Assembly (NCBI RefSeq): GCF_002723995.1
Contig: NZ_BEWP01000009.1
Span: 1-64,000 of the forward strand
Reading direction: 5' to 3'
Origin: Gluconobacter kondonii
Lineage (GTDB): Bacteria > Pseudomonadota > Alphaproteobacteria > Acetobacterales > Acetobacteraceae
DNA length: 64,000 nucleotides
Under the pieces are notes generated by a model that did no database searches, was not told the origin of the DNA, and worked only from the letters and a program-made list of their open reading frames with translations. Position numbers and translations under genes: made by a program. Positions 43,922 through 52,529 of the stretch are shown piece after piece. Position 1 is the first letter of the stretch, and the number at the start of each line of letters is the position of its first letter.

Positions 43922-44289
43922 GCGATCTTGATGACCTGGTGCGATGCTGCACCGCTCTTATTGAAACACAGGGATACCGTTTCGAGACTGGCATTCCAGG
44001 CGTTGGCGCTCTACCGGCATGGCGTGTGAGCCAGACAAACGTGTTTCTTCCGGTACTGCTCAGGCTCGCAGAAGAGTTCTGGCGATCAGAGACAAAAGGG
44101 GCGGGCTTCGGGCTCAAGCTCGAGCCCGATACTCTGAGTGTGACGGGCTACACGCTGACAGGGCTTTACCATGTCCCGCTGTCGATCGCTCTGCTCGCGC
44201 TCAATGCGGTGCTCAGAAGAACCGCCGATCCTGAAGGCTGCATCACCATAGAAGCTCTGACGACCTACGCCCAGACGGCCACGACCTGA
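43918..44289 (+). CDS. IcmS-like small acidic chaperone candidate
   Basis: 123 aa, slightly acidic, with no membrane segment. It comes directly after icmT, the position of icmS in Legionella (icmT-icmS) and of traL in IncI plasmids. It has a Gly-rich turn followed by helices (GAGFGLKLEPDTLSVTGYTL, VPLSIALLALNAVLRR) that could match the IcmS fold. Sequence similarity is weak, so the assignment rests mainly on position and size. Confidence 0.45.
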   Translation: MSDLDDLVRCCTALIETQGYRFETGIPGVGALPAWRVSQTNVFLPVLLRLAEEFWRSETKGAGFGLKLEPDTLSVTGYTLTGLYHVPLSIALLALNAVLRRTADPEGCITIEALTTYAQTATT

Positions 44290-44292
44290 TCT

Positions 44293-44318
44293 GCACTCAC
44301 AAACGCCTGTCGGATACT
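44293..44318 (+). promoter_or_regulatory. Transfer-regulon promoter motif (site 8)
   Basis: GCACTCACA at 44293-44301, 11 bp, GATACT at 44313-44318. It drives the membrane protein at 44348 and dotL. Confidence 0.7.
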
Positions 44319-44347
44319 GCACAGGCGTCTAATTGTTGAGGTCCGCA

Positions 44348-44728
44348 ATGATCATATCTGTTCCACCTGACACACAGTCCGTTTCTATTCGTCGTGAAGG
44401 GGAACGGACCATTATCGTTCTTGACCAGGACATTCTCTCAGAGTTATCCGCCAGTGCCTGCCCTGTAGAGGCGGCCCCCATCACCAGCGCAAGACAACCG
44501 CGCAGAGCCAGACGCTTCCGCCTTCCTGTCCTCGTCGGCGTCTGTGTGATTGTCATAGGGGCAGCCGCAGGCCACCGGCTATGGGCTTCGGCCAAAAATA
44601 GCCAAGCGCATCCTGTCGCTGCACTGCAAGTCCCTCAACTGGTGGGCCCTGCTCCCGCGACCCGACGTTCCATTCCGGCCGCGTCGCAAGCCGCGCCCGT
44701 GCCAAACAACGCGTTCGGGTTGGAATAA
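44348..44728 (+). CDS. Single-pass membrane protein upstream of dotL, 126 aa
   Basis: ATG 44348 (TGAGGT upstream; the TTG at 44333 is a less likely start). A cytoplasmic N-terminus with SVSIRREGERTIIVLDQDIL leads to one membrane helix (LPVLVGVCVIVIGAAAG) and a Pro/Ala-rich periplasmic tail. It is co-transcribed with dotL, 2 bp apart. No family recognised. A role in the coupling complex is suggested only by position. Confidence 0.6.
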   Translation: MIISVPPDTQSVSIRREGERTIIVLDQDILSELSASACPVEAAPITSARQPRRARRFRLPVLVGVCVIVIGAAAGHRLWASAKNSQAHPVAALQVPQLVGPAPATRRSIPAASQAAPVPNNAFGLE

Positions 44729-44730
44729 TC

Positions 44731-46980
44731 ATGGCGATGATCAGACGCCGTATTGACGGGCCTCAGGACTTTCACGAGCAAAAGGGGGGGCTGGCATTCC
44801 GCGATACCCGCGGCGTGCCACATCAGGTCGCAGAAATCCTGCGAACCGGGTTCTCGTCCATCGGGCTCGTTGCAATGGCTGGCGTATCCGTCGCTGTCCC
44901 AGCACTGACAACCGCCATTGTACCGCTGGCCATTGCCTATGCAGGCTATGTTCTGACACGGCCAGTGACATTGCCTCTGCGCTTGCCGGCAAACGCGAAG
45001 GGGAAGGACTACGGTAATCCGCAGCCAGACCCAAAACGACCTGGCGTCGAAATCCCGGGCAAGCCTTCGGGAGACTGGCTGCTCGGCTGGGATGAAGTCA
45101 CCGCCCAACAGGTGTGGCTATCGGGCAATGATATGACGATGCACGCCATCCTGCCTGGATCCACAGGATCCGGCAAAACGCAGTTTATCTACAGTCTTCT
45201 GTGCAATGCGCTGGCACAGGGGGGCGGGTTCACGATTGTCGACGGCAAAGCCTCGAACAACCTTGCCTTCTCCGTCGCGGCCATGGCGAGACGGTGGGGT
45301 CGGGAAGCCGATCTGCGCTTTATCAACATGATGGTCTCGGCTGGTGACAGAAAGACCAACACCTGGAATCCCTTTTCCTCCGTCAACGCTGAAGGCATGA
45401 CGGAGCTTCTGCTCACGCTTTTTCTTCCGGAGGACAAGAAAGGCGGCGGCGGTAACTCCGCGCATTTCCGGGACAGGGCCGAGGCGCTTATTCGTGGCAT
45501 GTCCTATGTCTTTGTCTGGGTCCGGGACAACCTTGGCATTCCTATCATGTCCGAGACGATCCGGACGATGTTCTCTGATATCGTCAAACTGCGCGATCTC
45601 TACCAGGATAAGATCTTCACCTACTATGATGCGGACTCAGGCGAGGCGCGCAAAGTCGAACTGCCTGCAGAGTTTGACGGTACTCTACTGAACCCTGTCC
45701 GCGACTACGTGACGGAAACAGGCGGCTTCTCGAACACCAAGAGCGTGGGAGACCAGGACAAAGTTCGCGAACAGCATTCCTATGTTGTGGGTGGTTTCGG
45801 CAAAACGTTCACCCAGATGAGCTCCACACTGGGACATATCTTCCGGTGCAACATCGGCGACGTGGACTTCCGGGACGTCATTTTCAATCGACGCATCCTC
45901 GTCGTGCTTCTCCCCTCGCTCGAAAATCATCCGGACACGAACGCCGCACTCGGCAAGGCGGTCATCACGGCGCTGCGTTACGCACTGGCGGCAGCACTCG
46001 GAACCTCCATCGAGGGTGACTATGAGGATCGCGTCGTAAATCGTGCGTCGTCCTCTGCTGTGCCCTATCCTTTAGTCTTGGACGAGGTCGGTCAATTCGC
46101 GACACGCGGGATCGACGCAATGATGGCGTTGGGGCGTGAACTGAATATTTCCCTGCTTCTGGCTTTTCAGGAAGTAGGCACCCTCGAAGCAACGCTCGGG
46201 AAAGACCTAACCGTTCCGCTTCTCGGCAACCCAAAGCTCAAAATCTTTGAAAATGTAGAGGACGCTGGTCCTACCCGGGAGTGGATCGAAAAATCAGGCG
46301 GAACGATGCCTGTCAGCGTCCTTCCCGGCTTCGACAGTTCCAACCCTCTCGGCGTCTATGCAGACCAGCAACGCGCAGACATTCGGGACGTCAAGCGGAT
46401 CTCCTGGAGCGACGTACAGAACCTCCGCCCCGGGCAAGCCATCATTCTCTTCCGAGGCAAGCGAATTTACACACGATTATTCCACGCAGGAATCAAACCA
46501 GAAGGCGTGAACAGGGTGTTCCCCACAGTTTCAGCGGCTCCAGCCCTTCCGGCACCCGTATCACAGGAGCCGACTACAGAAGGTGTCGAGGTGGCTCACC
46601 GGCTTCAGGAAGGGCGCGACCGGATCGAAAAGGCTGATCTCCGGCCATTAACCGGAGTTCTGGGAGATCTGTATCAGCGCCTCGGCGTCGTTCTCAAGAC
46701 GGAAGGTACGCCCTTGCAGGACGCACAGGAGCTCCTGACCCTGCTTTTCCCTGATGAGACCCCGGCAGACGACAAGCCTTTCGCAAAGCTGTTTGAGACC
46801 CTCGTCCCTCCGTCCGCTCAGTTGCCCCGAACAACGGAACCGCTTCATCCGCACCTGGACAAAGCATTGCTGGCAGAACTGGTTGCGTTCGAGACAACTC
46901 TCGGACAGGACGAGCGTGCGGCTGTTGAGACCGTCACGCACGCCCTGAATCTTTACGCGCGTGGTCAGGAACTCGCCTGA
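44731..46980 (+). CDS. dotL: DotL/IcmO/TrbC type IV coupling protein
   Basis: 749 aa. Two N-terminal membrane helices (~45-75), then a VirD4-type ATPase with Walker A GSTGSGKTQF (143-150), FTIVDGKASNNLAFSVAAMA, Walker B YPLVLDEVGQFATRGIDAMM and RELNISLLLAFQEV. A C-terminal extension of ~130 residues would bind adaptors (DotN, IcmS-type). It recruits the relaxosome to the secretion channel. A hairpin terminator follows at 46986. Confidence 0.92.
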   Translation: MAMIRRRIDGPQDFHEQKGGLAFRDTRGVPHQVAEILRTGFSSIGLVAMAGVSVAVPALTTAIVPLAIAYAGYVLTRPVTLPLRLPANAKGKDYGNPQPDPKRPGVEIPGKPSGDWLLGWDEVTAQQVWLSGNDMTMHAILPGSTGSGKTQFIYSLLCNALAQGGGFTIVDGKASNNLAFSVAAMARRWGREADLRFINMMVSAGDRKTNTWNPFSSVNAEGMTELLLTLFLPEDKKGGGGNSAHFRDRAEALIRGMSYVFVWVRDNLGIPIMSETIRTMFSDIVKLRDLYQDKIFTYYDADSGEARKVELPAEFDGTLLNPVRDYVTETGGFSNTKSVGDQDKVREQHSYVVGGFGKTFTQMSSTLGHIFRCNIGDVDFRDVIFNRRILVVLLPSLENHPDTNAALGKAVITALRYALAAALGTSIEGDYEDRVVNRASSSAVPYPLVLDEVGQFATRGIDAMMALGRELNISLLLAFQEVGTLEATLGKDLTVPLLGNPKLKIFENVEDAGPTREWIEKSGGTMPVSVLPGFDSSNPLGVYADQQRADIRDVKRISWSDVQNLRPGQAIILFRGKRIYTRLFHAGIKPEGVNRVFPTVSAAPALPAPVSQEPTTEGVEVAHRLQEGRDRIEKADLRPLTGVLGDLYQRLGVVLKTEGTPLQDAQELLTLLFPDETPADDKPFAKLFETLVPPSAQLPRTTEPLHPHLDKALLAELVAFETTLGQDERAAVETVTHALNLYARGQELA

Positions 46981-46985
46981 TATCT

Positions 46986-47016
46986 GAGGCGGCATGTCCC
47001 CAGCCGCCTCTGTTTT
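46986..47016 (+). terminator. Terminator between dotL and the convergent relaxase gene
   Basis: GAGGCGGC and GCCGCCTC form an 8-bp GC stem around a 9-nt loop, followed by TGTTTT. Confidence 0.65.
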
Positions 47017-47021
47017 CCAAA

Positions 47022-50000
47022 CTACATACCGCGTCCTGCACCACGAACCCGCGTGCGATCGCGCTCCCGCTCTTGTTCCTGTGCAGCAGCGCGAGCCTGC
47101 CGCAGCCGGTCTTCGGCCTGCTGCGCTCTCCGACGCTCCTGCAGATCTTCAACCCGCCGCGCTGCATTCAGGGCGTCCTGCGCGGCATAGCCGGCCTTAC
47201 GCAGCTTGCGACTGACATCATCCCATTGCGCGCGCGGCACATCCCGGATCGGGGCTTCCTCAACCTGACGACGCACCTGACCGCCCGGTGACTGCCCCTT
47301 CTGGCGCGCGCGCTCATTGACGTGGTTCTGTCGGATCCAGCGCGTATTGGCTTCCTCATGCACGAGACGGGCTTTCGCAAGATCGACGGCCAGGGATTTG
47401 TAGGGATGACGGCCCATGTCAGACGCCAAGCGGTCATACAGATCGGTGACCGTCACCGGCCGGATGTCGCCAAGAGCCCGCGAGAACGTCTCGGCCTCCC
47501 GGAGAGAGCCCTCCGATACGGCCGTCCAGCAGCGATGAACATGCCGGCTTTCGGCAACATAGGACGTAAAGCCTGTCATGGCCGAGGATCCACGCGGCAT
47601 GGCGTTGATATGCTCGTCGGACGTCACACCCTGCGCCGCATCAACTGTCATAGCGTGACCAAAGCCCAGACGGATGCGTCCGGTCTTCGGGTCGGCCAGC
47701 CGGGTCCAGGGCACGAGCCCTTCCCGTCCCTTTGCGTTCTGTAGAACCAGTCCCTCATCAGACCAGCCCCTGACGGTCGTGAAGTCACCATTCGAGCCAA
47801 GATCACGCCAGCGGCGCCCATGGGGGGTGTCCACCCGGACGCTGGTTTTTGCAAACAGCCGAACCCTGTCACCGACTGCGAGAGGCAGCTCATAGGTGAC
47901 GCCACGCTGATCGATGGCGGCCTTGACGATCTCCGCCTGACCGATCTCGCCACGCTTGCGCAGCCGGTCGCGGACGGCACGGCTAAGATCCATAACGTCT
48001 TCGTTCGTCGGCGCAGACATGGTGATGCCCCGTTGCGATCCGGCCTGGGCCAGCATGTCGCGGCGTCGAAGATACAGGTCAGCGATCTGCTCGACGACCT
48101 GATCATGATCGCCGCCCACAAGTCGGATGGTGCCGTCCTTGCGCTTCATGTCGATTGCTTCACGCGCCCGCGCAATATCGGCTTTCTTCTGCTCGTCCTC
48201 AGTCTGGCTCAGATCGCGGCCGGGACTACGGAACATGCTGGCGATCTGCCGACCGCGCGCGGACTTCTGGCGGATTGTGCTCAACAGCTCCGGACGCGCT
48301 TCTTTGGGCATGACACGCAAAAGCAGTTCAACAGCATCACCGGCCTCGATCGCCTGGGCCTGTTCGCGGTCGCCCACCACCCGGAGGGCAAAGCCCTTCT
48401 CCTGCTGAAGCTGGAGGATCTCGAGCAGCTGACGCGGGGAGACCTGACTGACTTCATCAAGAACCAGAACGGACTGCCGATCGAGGACGATCTTTCCCTG
48501 CGCAAGGCCGTCCAACAGAGGTGTCATCGCGTAGGTCTGGGAAATGCCCGCATCCTTCAGCGCATCGGCCTGACGCCAGGCAATGGCCGCGCCAATGACG
48601 GTGCGGCCATCCTCCTGCCAGGCATCGACCAGAGGCTTGAGAAGCGTCGTTTTGCCGGAGCCGGCGACACCAATCAGGAAGCCCAGTCCGCCCGCCTGAC
48701 CAAGCGCATTGATGGCTGAAAGCTGCGCAGCGCCGTGTGCCGGTTCGCGTGTGAAGTCGAGACCCGACCGGGCAACGGCAGCGGAAATCTGCTCGTCACT
48801 GAGCGCGCCGTCCCGCGTCCGCGCAGACAGGCCGGCAAGACGGGCCATGTCCTTTTCAAGGGCGATCTGGGCACTTGTCGCGACCCGGAGGCGGCCATCC
48901 TGCTCGCGCTCAAGGAAGCGGACCTGTTGGCCGTCGATCTCAATGCCGCGCTCCTGGATCAGATCGGCAATCCGCTCGATGTCCCGCATGTCTTCAATGC
49001 CAGCCGCAATGAGACCCCGTGCGGCATGGGTCCGGAACGTGTCCCGGTCGAGAACAGCAGCTGTCCGAAACTCCTCAGCCAATTTCTTAGCCGCAATCGC
49101 ATAGGCCTGCTCGTAGCGCTCAGCGCGCCCTAATGGCTGGACCTTCTCATTGGTCAGGACAGTATCGTGATACCACCCGATTTCGTGAGCCTGCTCAAGC
49201 CAGAACTCCCTGTCGTTGCTGCCATTGTACTTCTTTGAGCGGTAAGCGAGATTTGCGTTGTGAAGGATTGAAAACTTCCGCTCGGCCGACAAATCGTTCC
49301 AGTCCAGGCCCTGCCGTTTGGCATAGGCTTTTCCCATTTTCTCCGCCTGGGAATGCCGCTTTGAAAAAAGCTCACAGGCTTCTCGCGGCACACTATCAAT
49401 CGCGATTGCGCGGCCACTCTCGTCGACGTGTACCGCGATACCGAGCTTGCGAAGTTCGCTTGCAAGTTCCGCCTGAAAATACGCCCCGAACATGAAAGAC
49501 GTCGCACTGGTAATGCGAGCACTGTCCAGCGAACCCAAATGGCCGCTTTCGGTCGCTACGGCATTCAAAAGCAGATTGTGAATATGCGCCTGTGGGTCCC
49601 CCGGCACCGGAACTTCCACCGCCGCCGTGGGGCCTTTTGCGCCATCCTGAATCTTCATGACCGGTCGTGCCGTGTAGTGCCGGAACGATACCCACGCGAC
49701 TTCCCCCCGTTCCAGCGTGGCTGTCTTTCCTGACCCTCTGCGCGCCACGCCAACCTCTTTGGCAATAAACGCCATAGCCTTGTCGTTGGCCTTGTGAATT
49801 GCGCTCCAGATGAGCGCCCGCTCGGCATCCGTCGACGCAAATTCAGCGGCAAGCGTCACTGATTTATCGGGTGACGCTGTGAAGTCGATGGCCGAGTGCT
49901 CACGCTTCCGGCCTGTGTTGGCCCATTTTTCACCTGTGTCAGCGCGCTTCGCTTCGAACAGATTGGCCAGCGCCTGGTCTGTCGGCACCTTCATGACGTC

Positions 50001-50225
50001 AATGCCTAGCGCATCAGCGATCCGGGGGGCCATATCTGGCGACCACATTCCCCGCCCATCACGTCCGGTATAGTAGGTTGTCAGCCGGTCACCGTTTTCA
50101 CGGGTCGGATCACTCCGTTCCCGTTCAAAGCGGGCATCCTTCTCCGGCTCGGACTGATTCTCTCTCAGATAAGCGACGATCAGCTTACCGGCACCTGCCG
50201 CAGAAATCTTCCGGTAAGTGATCAT
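47022..50225 (-). CDS. MobF family relaxase-helicase (TrwC/TraI-like)
   Basis: 1,067 aa. The N-terminal relaxase domain has a Tyr pair (TTYYTGRDGRGMW, ~51-52) and the HUH metal site (PQAHIHNLLLN, His ~214 and 216). The helicase part has GVAGSGKTTLLKPLVDAW, VLVLDEVSQVSP and GHAMTVDAAQGVTSDEH, as in RecD2-like TrwC/TraI helicases. The C-terminus is a basic coiled coil. It nicks oriT, stays bound to the transferred strand and unwinds it. IncI-type systems usually work with MobP (NikB) relaxases, so this pairing is unusual. It overlaps the small gene upstream by 4 bp. Confidence 0.92.
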   Translation of the reverse strand: MITYRKISAAGAGKLIVAYLRENQSEPEKDARFERERSDPTRENGDRLTTYYTGRDGRGMWSPDMAPRIADALGIDVMKVPTDQALANLFEAKRADTGEKWANTGRKREHSAIDFTASPDKSVTLAAEFASTDAERALIWSAIHKANDKAMAFIAKEVGVARRGSGKTATLERGEVAWVSFRHYTARPVMKIQDGAKGPTAAVEVPVPGDPQAHIHNLLLNAVATESGHLGSLDSARITSATSFMFGAYFQAELASELRKLGIAVHVDESGRAIAIDSVPREACELFSKRHSQAEKMGKAYAKRQGLDWNDLSAERKFSILHNANLAYRSKKYNGSNDREFWLEQAHEIGWYHDTVLTNEKVQPLGRAERYEQAYAIAAKKLAEEFRTAAVLDRDTFRTHAARGLIAAGIEDMRDIERIADLIQERGIEIDGQQVRFLEREQDGRLRVATSAQIALEKDMARLAGLSARTRDGALSDEQISAAVARSGLDFTREPAHGAAQLSAINALGQAGGLGFLIGVAGSGKTTLLKPLVDAWQEDGRTVIGAAIAWRQADALKDAGISQTYAMTPLLDGLAQGKIVLDRQSVLVLDEVSQVSPRQLLEILQLQQEKGFALRVVGDREQAQAIEAGDAVELLLRVMPKEARPELLSTIRQKSARGRQIASMFRSPGRDLSQTEDEQKKADIARAREAIDMKRKDGTIRLVGGDHDQVVEQIADLYLRRRDMLAQAGSQRGITMSAPTNEDVMDLSRAVRDRLRKRGEIGQAEIVKAAIDQRGVTYELPLAVGDRVRLFAKTSVRVDTPHGRRWRDLGSNGDFTTVRGWSDEGLVLQNAKGREGLVPWTRLADPKTGRIRLGFGHAMTVDAAQGVTSDEHINAMPRGSSAMTGFTSYVAESRHVHRCWTAVSEGSLREAETFSRALGDIRPVTVTDLYDRLASDMGRHPYKSLAVDLAKARLVHEEANTRWIRQNHVNERARQKGQSPGGQVRRQVEEAPIRDVPRAQWDDVSRKLRKAGYAAQDALNAARRVEDLQERRRAQQAEDRLRQARAAAQEQERERDRTRVRGAGRGM

Positions 50226-50500
50226 CTTCCAGCCGGTGCAGAGAAGGTGGAAGCTTCAAGCCGGCCAAGCTGCGCCGAGATTGTCTCAAGGGCGGCACCC
50301 TGCTGTTCCATGGCCTGAGCCATGCGCGCGACGACCTCGACCAGGCCCTCGCCTTCTTCTGCTTTCTCTGGAGGGCTGACCATCTGATGGATTTGGGCGA
50401 GCGTCTCCCCGATCTGATCCAGCCGTTGCAAAACGAGGAGTTGAAACGGCGCTTCGCGATCTACCGGTTGCGGGAGGTCAAATACGTTTTCGTCTGGCAT
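50222..50500 (-). CDS. Small acidic coiled-coil partner of the relaxase, 92 aa
   Basis: The ATG at 50500 lies behind GGAGAC. Helical throughout (FQLLVLQRLDQIGETLAQIH; LVEVVARMAQAMEQQGAALE). Its stop overlaps the relaxase start, so the proteins are made together. It may be a relaxosome accessory factor, although no DNA-binding motif (such as the RHH of TrwA) is visible. Driven by promoter site 9. Confidence 0.6.
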   Translation of the reverse strand: MPDENVFDLPQPVDREAPFQLLVLQRLDQIGETLAQIHQMVSPPEKAEEGEGLVEVVARMAQAMEQQGAALETISAQLGRLEASTFSAPAGR

Positions 50501-50526
50501 GCATCGTCTCCGTGGGCAAAGGAGAC

Positions 50527-50552
50527 ATTTTGCTCGAGGTGGTTGTGAGTGC
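50527..50552 (-). promoter_or_regulatory. Transfer-regulon promoter motif (site 9)
   Basis: GCACTCACA (50552 to 50544, minus strand), 11 bp, CAAAAT at 50532-50527, 26 bp before the ATG of the relaxase operon. Confidence 0.65.
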
Positions 50553-50604
50553 TCGCCGACAAAAACTGTCGCTCCGAGCCCACATCGTCTCAGAGACTAT
50601 CTGC

Positions 50605-50988
50605 CTAGCCGTCGCATCCCACCAGGAGCGCAATCTGACGTCTGATGGCAGCAAGCTGATCAGATCTCACTTTGCTGCCTGTCACGGTGACACGTTGCTT
50701 GGATGTGGTGGTGAGCAGAGCACTGACCGCCCAACAGGGTTTAGAACAACCGTTCTCGGATGTTGGGTCGATCCGTACTGCCAGATCCGGAATGACGAGG
50801 TTCTCATCGTCGGTCAGCGGCACAAGCATCACGTTCGGCCACTCAGGCGGAAAGAGGTCGTCTTCGACAACAACAGCCGGCCGACGCTTGTTGGGCTCCT
50901 TCGGCAGCGCATCTCCACGCCAGTCTGCCAGCACAATTTCTCCAGGCGAGAAGATCGCTGCCATGGCGACCGGCCGATCAGGAGCCAT
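50605..50988 (-). CDS. PemK/MazF-type toxin
   Basis: 127 aa from ATG 50988, overlapping the antitoxin stop. The PemK/MazF core is visible: FSPGEIVLADWRGDALPKEP, NKRRPAVVVEDD, NVMLVPLTDDENL and SDQLAAIRRQIALLVGCDG. Family members are mRNA endoribonucleases that act in the cytoplasm and stabilise plasmids by post-segregational killing. It is paired with the RHH antitoxin directly upstream. Alternative starts (ATG 50964) exist. Confidence 0.8.
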   Translation of the reverse strand: MAPDRPVAMAAIFSPGEIVLADWRGDALPKEPNKRRPAVVVEDDLFPPEWPNVMLVPLTDDENLVIPDLAVRIDPTSENGCSKPCWAVSALLTTTSKQRVTVTGSKVRSDQLAAIRRQIALLVGCDG

Positions 50989-51214
50989 GGGTTCCGCCAG
51001 CCTCTTCAAAAAGCGCCTGGGCGGAAGGCGTCGCAGCGACGTAGCGGGCAACACGCGCACTGTCCCTGCGGATACGGTCTCGGCGCGCACTCTTTGCCCC
51101 TGTCTCCAGAAGATCACGGATGAGTTGGCTCAGAGGAATACCGCGTGCTGTTGCTTCCTGCTCCAGGTCGGTGCGCAACCGCTCGTCCAGACGGATCGAA
51201 AGGGGGGATGCCAT
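50978..51214 (-). CDS. Ribbon-helix-helix antitoxin
   Basis: 78 aa from ATG 51214 (GGAG 7 nt upstream; a further ATG at 51226 is possible). Starts MASPLSIRLDERLRTDLEQE, a beta strand followed by two helices (GIPLSQLIRDLLE) typical of RHH/CopG antitoxins. The C-terminal tail would wrap the toxin. The overlapping toxin gene and a promoter with an embedded palindrome fit an autoregulated type II module. Confidence 0.8.
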   Translation of the reverse strand: MASPLSIRLDERLRTDLEQEATARGIPLSQLIRDLLETGAKSARRDRIRRDSARVARYVAATPSAQALFEEAGGTHGS

Positions 51215-51243
51215 GACACACTCCATACATTCAGAACGTCATT

Positions 51244-51273
51244 AATGTAGCGCACTGTCGTAGTGCAGAACAA
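51244..51273 (-). promoter_or_regulatory. Autoregulated promoter of the toxin-antitoxin operon
   Basis: On the minus strand: TTGTTC, 18-bp spacer, TACATT. The palindrome GCACT-GTCGT-AGTGC (51252-51266) occupies the spacer, a usual place for antitoxin binding. Confidence 0.55.
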
Positions 51274-51314
51274 CATATTTGGCAGAGCAGAATGCGATGA
51301 GAGGTCTTCAGCCC

Positions 51315-51488
51315 GGGTCAAACCCTGCCCCGCCGGATGCAACACCCGCAGGGTGGCGCGAAGCGCAAACTGAAAGTTTGCATTTGTGTATGGAAAAAGA
51401 AAAACTCTGTAGCTTTCTTGTAGTCGTTAGTAGTCGACGCGTAGCTCTTACGTAGTCGATTGTAGTCGATTGGTAGTCGTGTTAGGGT
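51315..51488. repeat. Palindrome and phased-repeat region: candidate oriT or partition site
   Basis: Three inverted repeats: GGGT-CAA-ACCC (51315-51325), ACCCTG...CAGGGT (51322-51327 and 51349-51354) and the perfect GCAAACTGAAAGTTTGC (51365-51381). Then TAGTCG, or the variants TAGCTT and TAGCTC, begins at 51410, 51421, 51431, 51442, 51453, 51463 and 51474. The steps are 10-11 bp, one DNA turn. The region is non-coding, lies between the toxin-antitoxin module and the accessory mobilization genes, and is ~0.9 kb from the relaxase operon. It could be oriT, a centromere-like site or an operator array. Confidence 0.6.
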
Positions 51489-51537
51489 GCCCCTTAGAGA
51501 TGCGCAGCAGCCGCACAACGGCCACGGGAGGCACCAC

Positions 51538-52440
51538 ATGGCAGCGACAGGTATCGGGATCAGCGGGGCCATTGGCGCGCTTGAAAACGTGTCTGGAGCG
51601 ATGTCGCTGCGCGTGTGGATGGAAGCGAACCGCGAAGAGCTACTGCGGGCATGGAACGGGCGTCGTTTGAACTGGCAGGCCTTGTGCGCATGGTTCAAAG
51701 ACGTTGGATTAACCAATGCTGATGGGCAGGCACCGACTGTACGATGTGCCAAAATGACGTGGTATCGGGCAGGCAAGACATTGGCTGCCCGAAAGGACCG
51801 TGCAGTGGCAGAGGCGAACGGTCCTTCTCGTGATCAAGCGGCTCGCAGAACTGTCGCACCGACAGACAAAGCGCGGTCTGGCCCCTCTGATGAAGAGATC
51901 CTTGCCCTCATGGCTGAAGCCGATAATGAGGAGCGTCTCAACAGGGAGCGTCGTGAGCGGATCGCAGGCTATGAGGCACAGCGCAGAACCACGGCGGAGT
52001 CCAAAGGGAATGGCGTTCAGTCAGAGGTACCCGTCGAGGCCGCCCAGTCCGAACCTGCACCTCTAGAAACCGCCACCCGACCCCGGATCAAAATCGGGCA
52101 GATCGCCAACCATGTGACGATGCTCAAGCAGGCTCCCCGCTATGGTGCGGACAGGGACAAGCCACTCCCGCCGCCTTATGTCGGGCCTCGGCCTGATGGA
52201 ATGCCGGAATATCTGCCGCTCGATGCCCTCATGCCTCTCGATGCGACGGGGCGTCAGCCCGATGGTCGCATCGATTATGAGGCGCTACCGGGACTGCCAC
52301 GACGCTCGTTTTTTGAAAGTGAGCGCGAATGGGCCAAGGCGTGTATCCCGATGGTTGAGGCAGTCCCGCATGAAGATCGCTCTATCGTCCTGAAAGCCCT
52401 CCTTATGCGGTCCCGTGATCGCATGAAAAGCCTATACTGA
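51538..52440 (+). CDS. Hypothetical protein downstream of the phased repeats, 300 aa
   Basis: ATG 51538 behind GGGAGG. The N-terminal ~75 residues (MSLRVWMEANREELLRAWNG, NWQALCAWFKDVGLTNADGQ, TVRCAKMTWYRAGKTLAARK) look like a small helix-turn-helix-type domain as found in plasmid mobilization or regulatory proteins. A charged middle part (EEILALMAEADNEERLNRER) and a Pro-rich C-terminus follow. The phased repeats directly upstream could be its binding site (inference). No family recognised. Confidence 0.6.
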   Translation: MAATGIGISGAIGALENVSGAMSLRVWMEANREELLRAWNGRRLNWQALCAWFKDVGLTNADGQAPTVRCAKMTWYRAGKTLAARKDRAVAEANGPSRDQAARRTVAPTDKARSGPSDEEILALMAEADNEERLNRERRERIAGYEAQRRTTAESKGNGVQSEVPVEAAQSEPAPLETATRPRIKIGQIANHVTMLKQAPRYGADRDKPLPPPYVGPRPDGMPEYLPLDALMPLDATGRQPDGRIDYEALPGLPRRSFFESEREWAKACIPMVEAVPHEDRSIVLKALLMRSRDRMKSLY

Positions 52441-52452
52441 GCGCTCTTGCTC

Positions 52453-52478
52453 GCACTCACATACGGTGTCCGCATACT
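52453..52478 (+). promoter_or_regulatory. Transfer-regulon promoter motif (site 10)
   Basis: GCACTCACA at 52453-52461, 11 bp, CATACT at 52473-52478, in front of the ParA-like gene at 52530. Confidence 0.65.
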
Positions 52479-52529
52479 GAAGGTCTCTCCTCACTGAGCT
52501 GGAGAAGGCATTGAAAGTAAGGACCTGTC

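Noticed and set aside
51365-51381. Hairpin as a terminator of the toxin-antitoxin operon
   Set aside because: It lies upstream of the minus-strand operon, not downstream, and has no T-run; better explained as part of the oriT/partition candidate.
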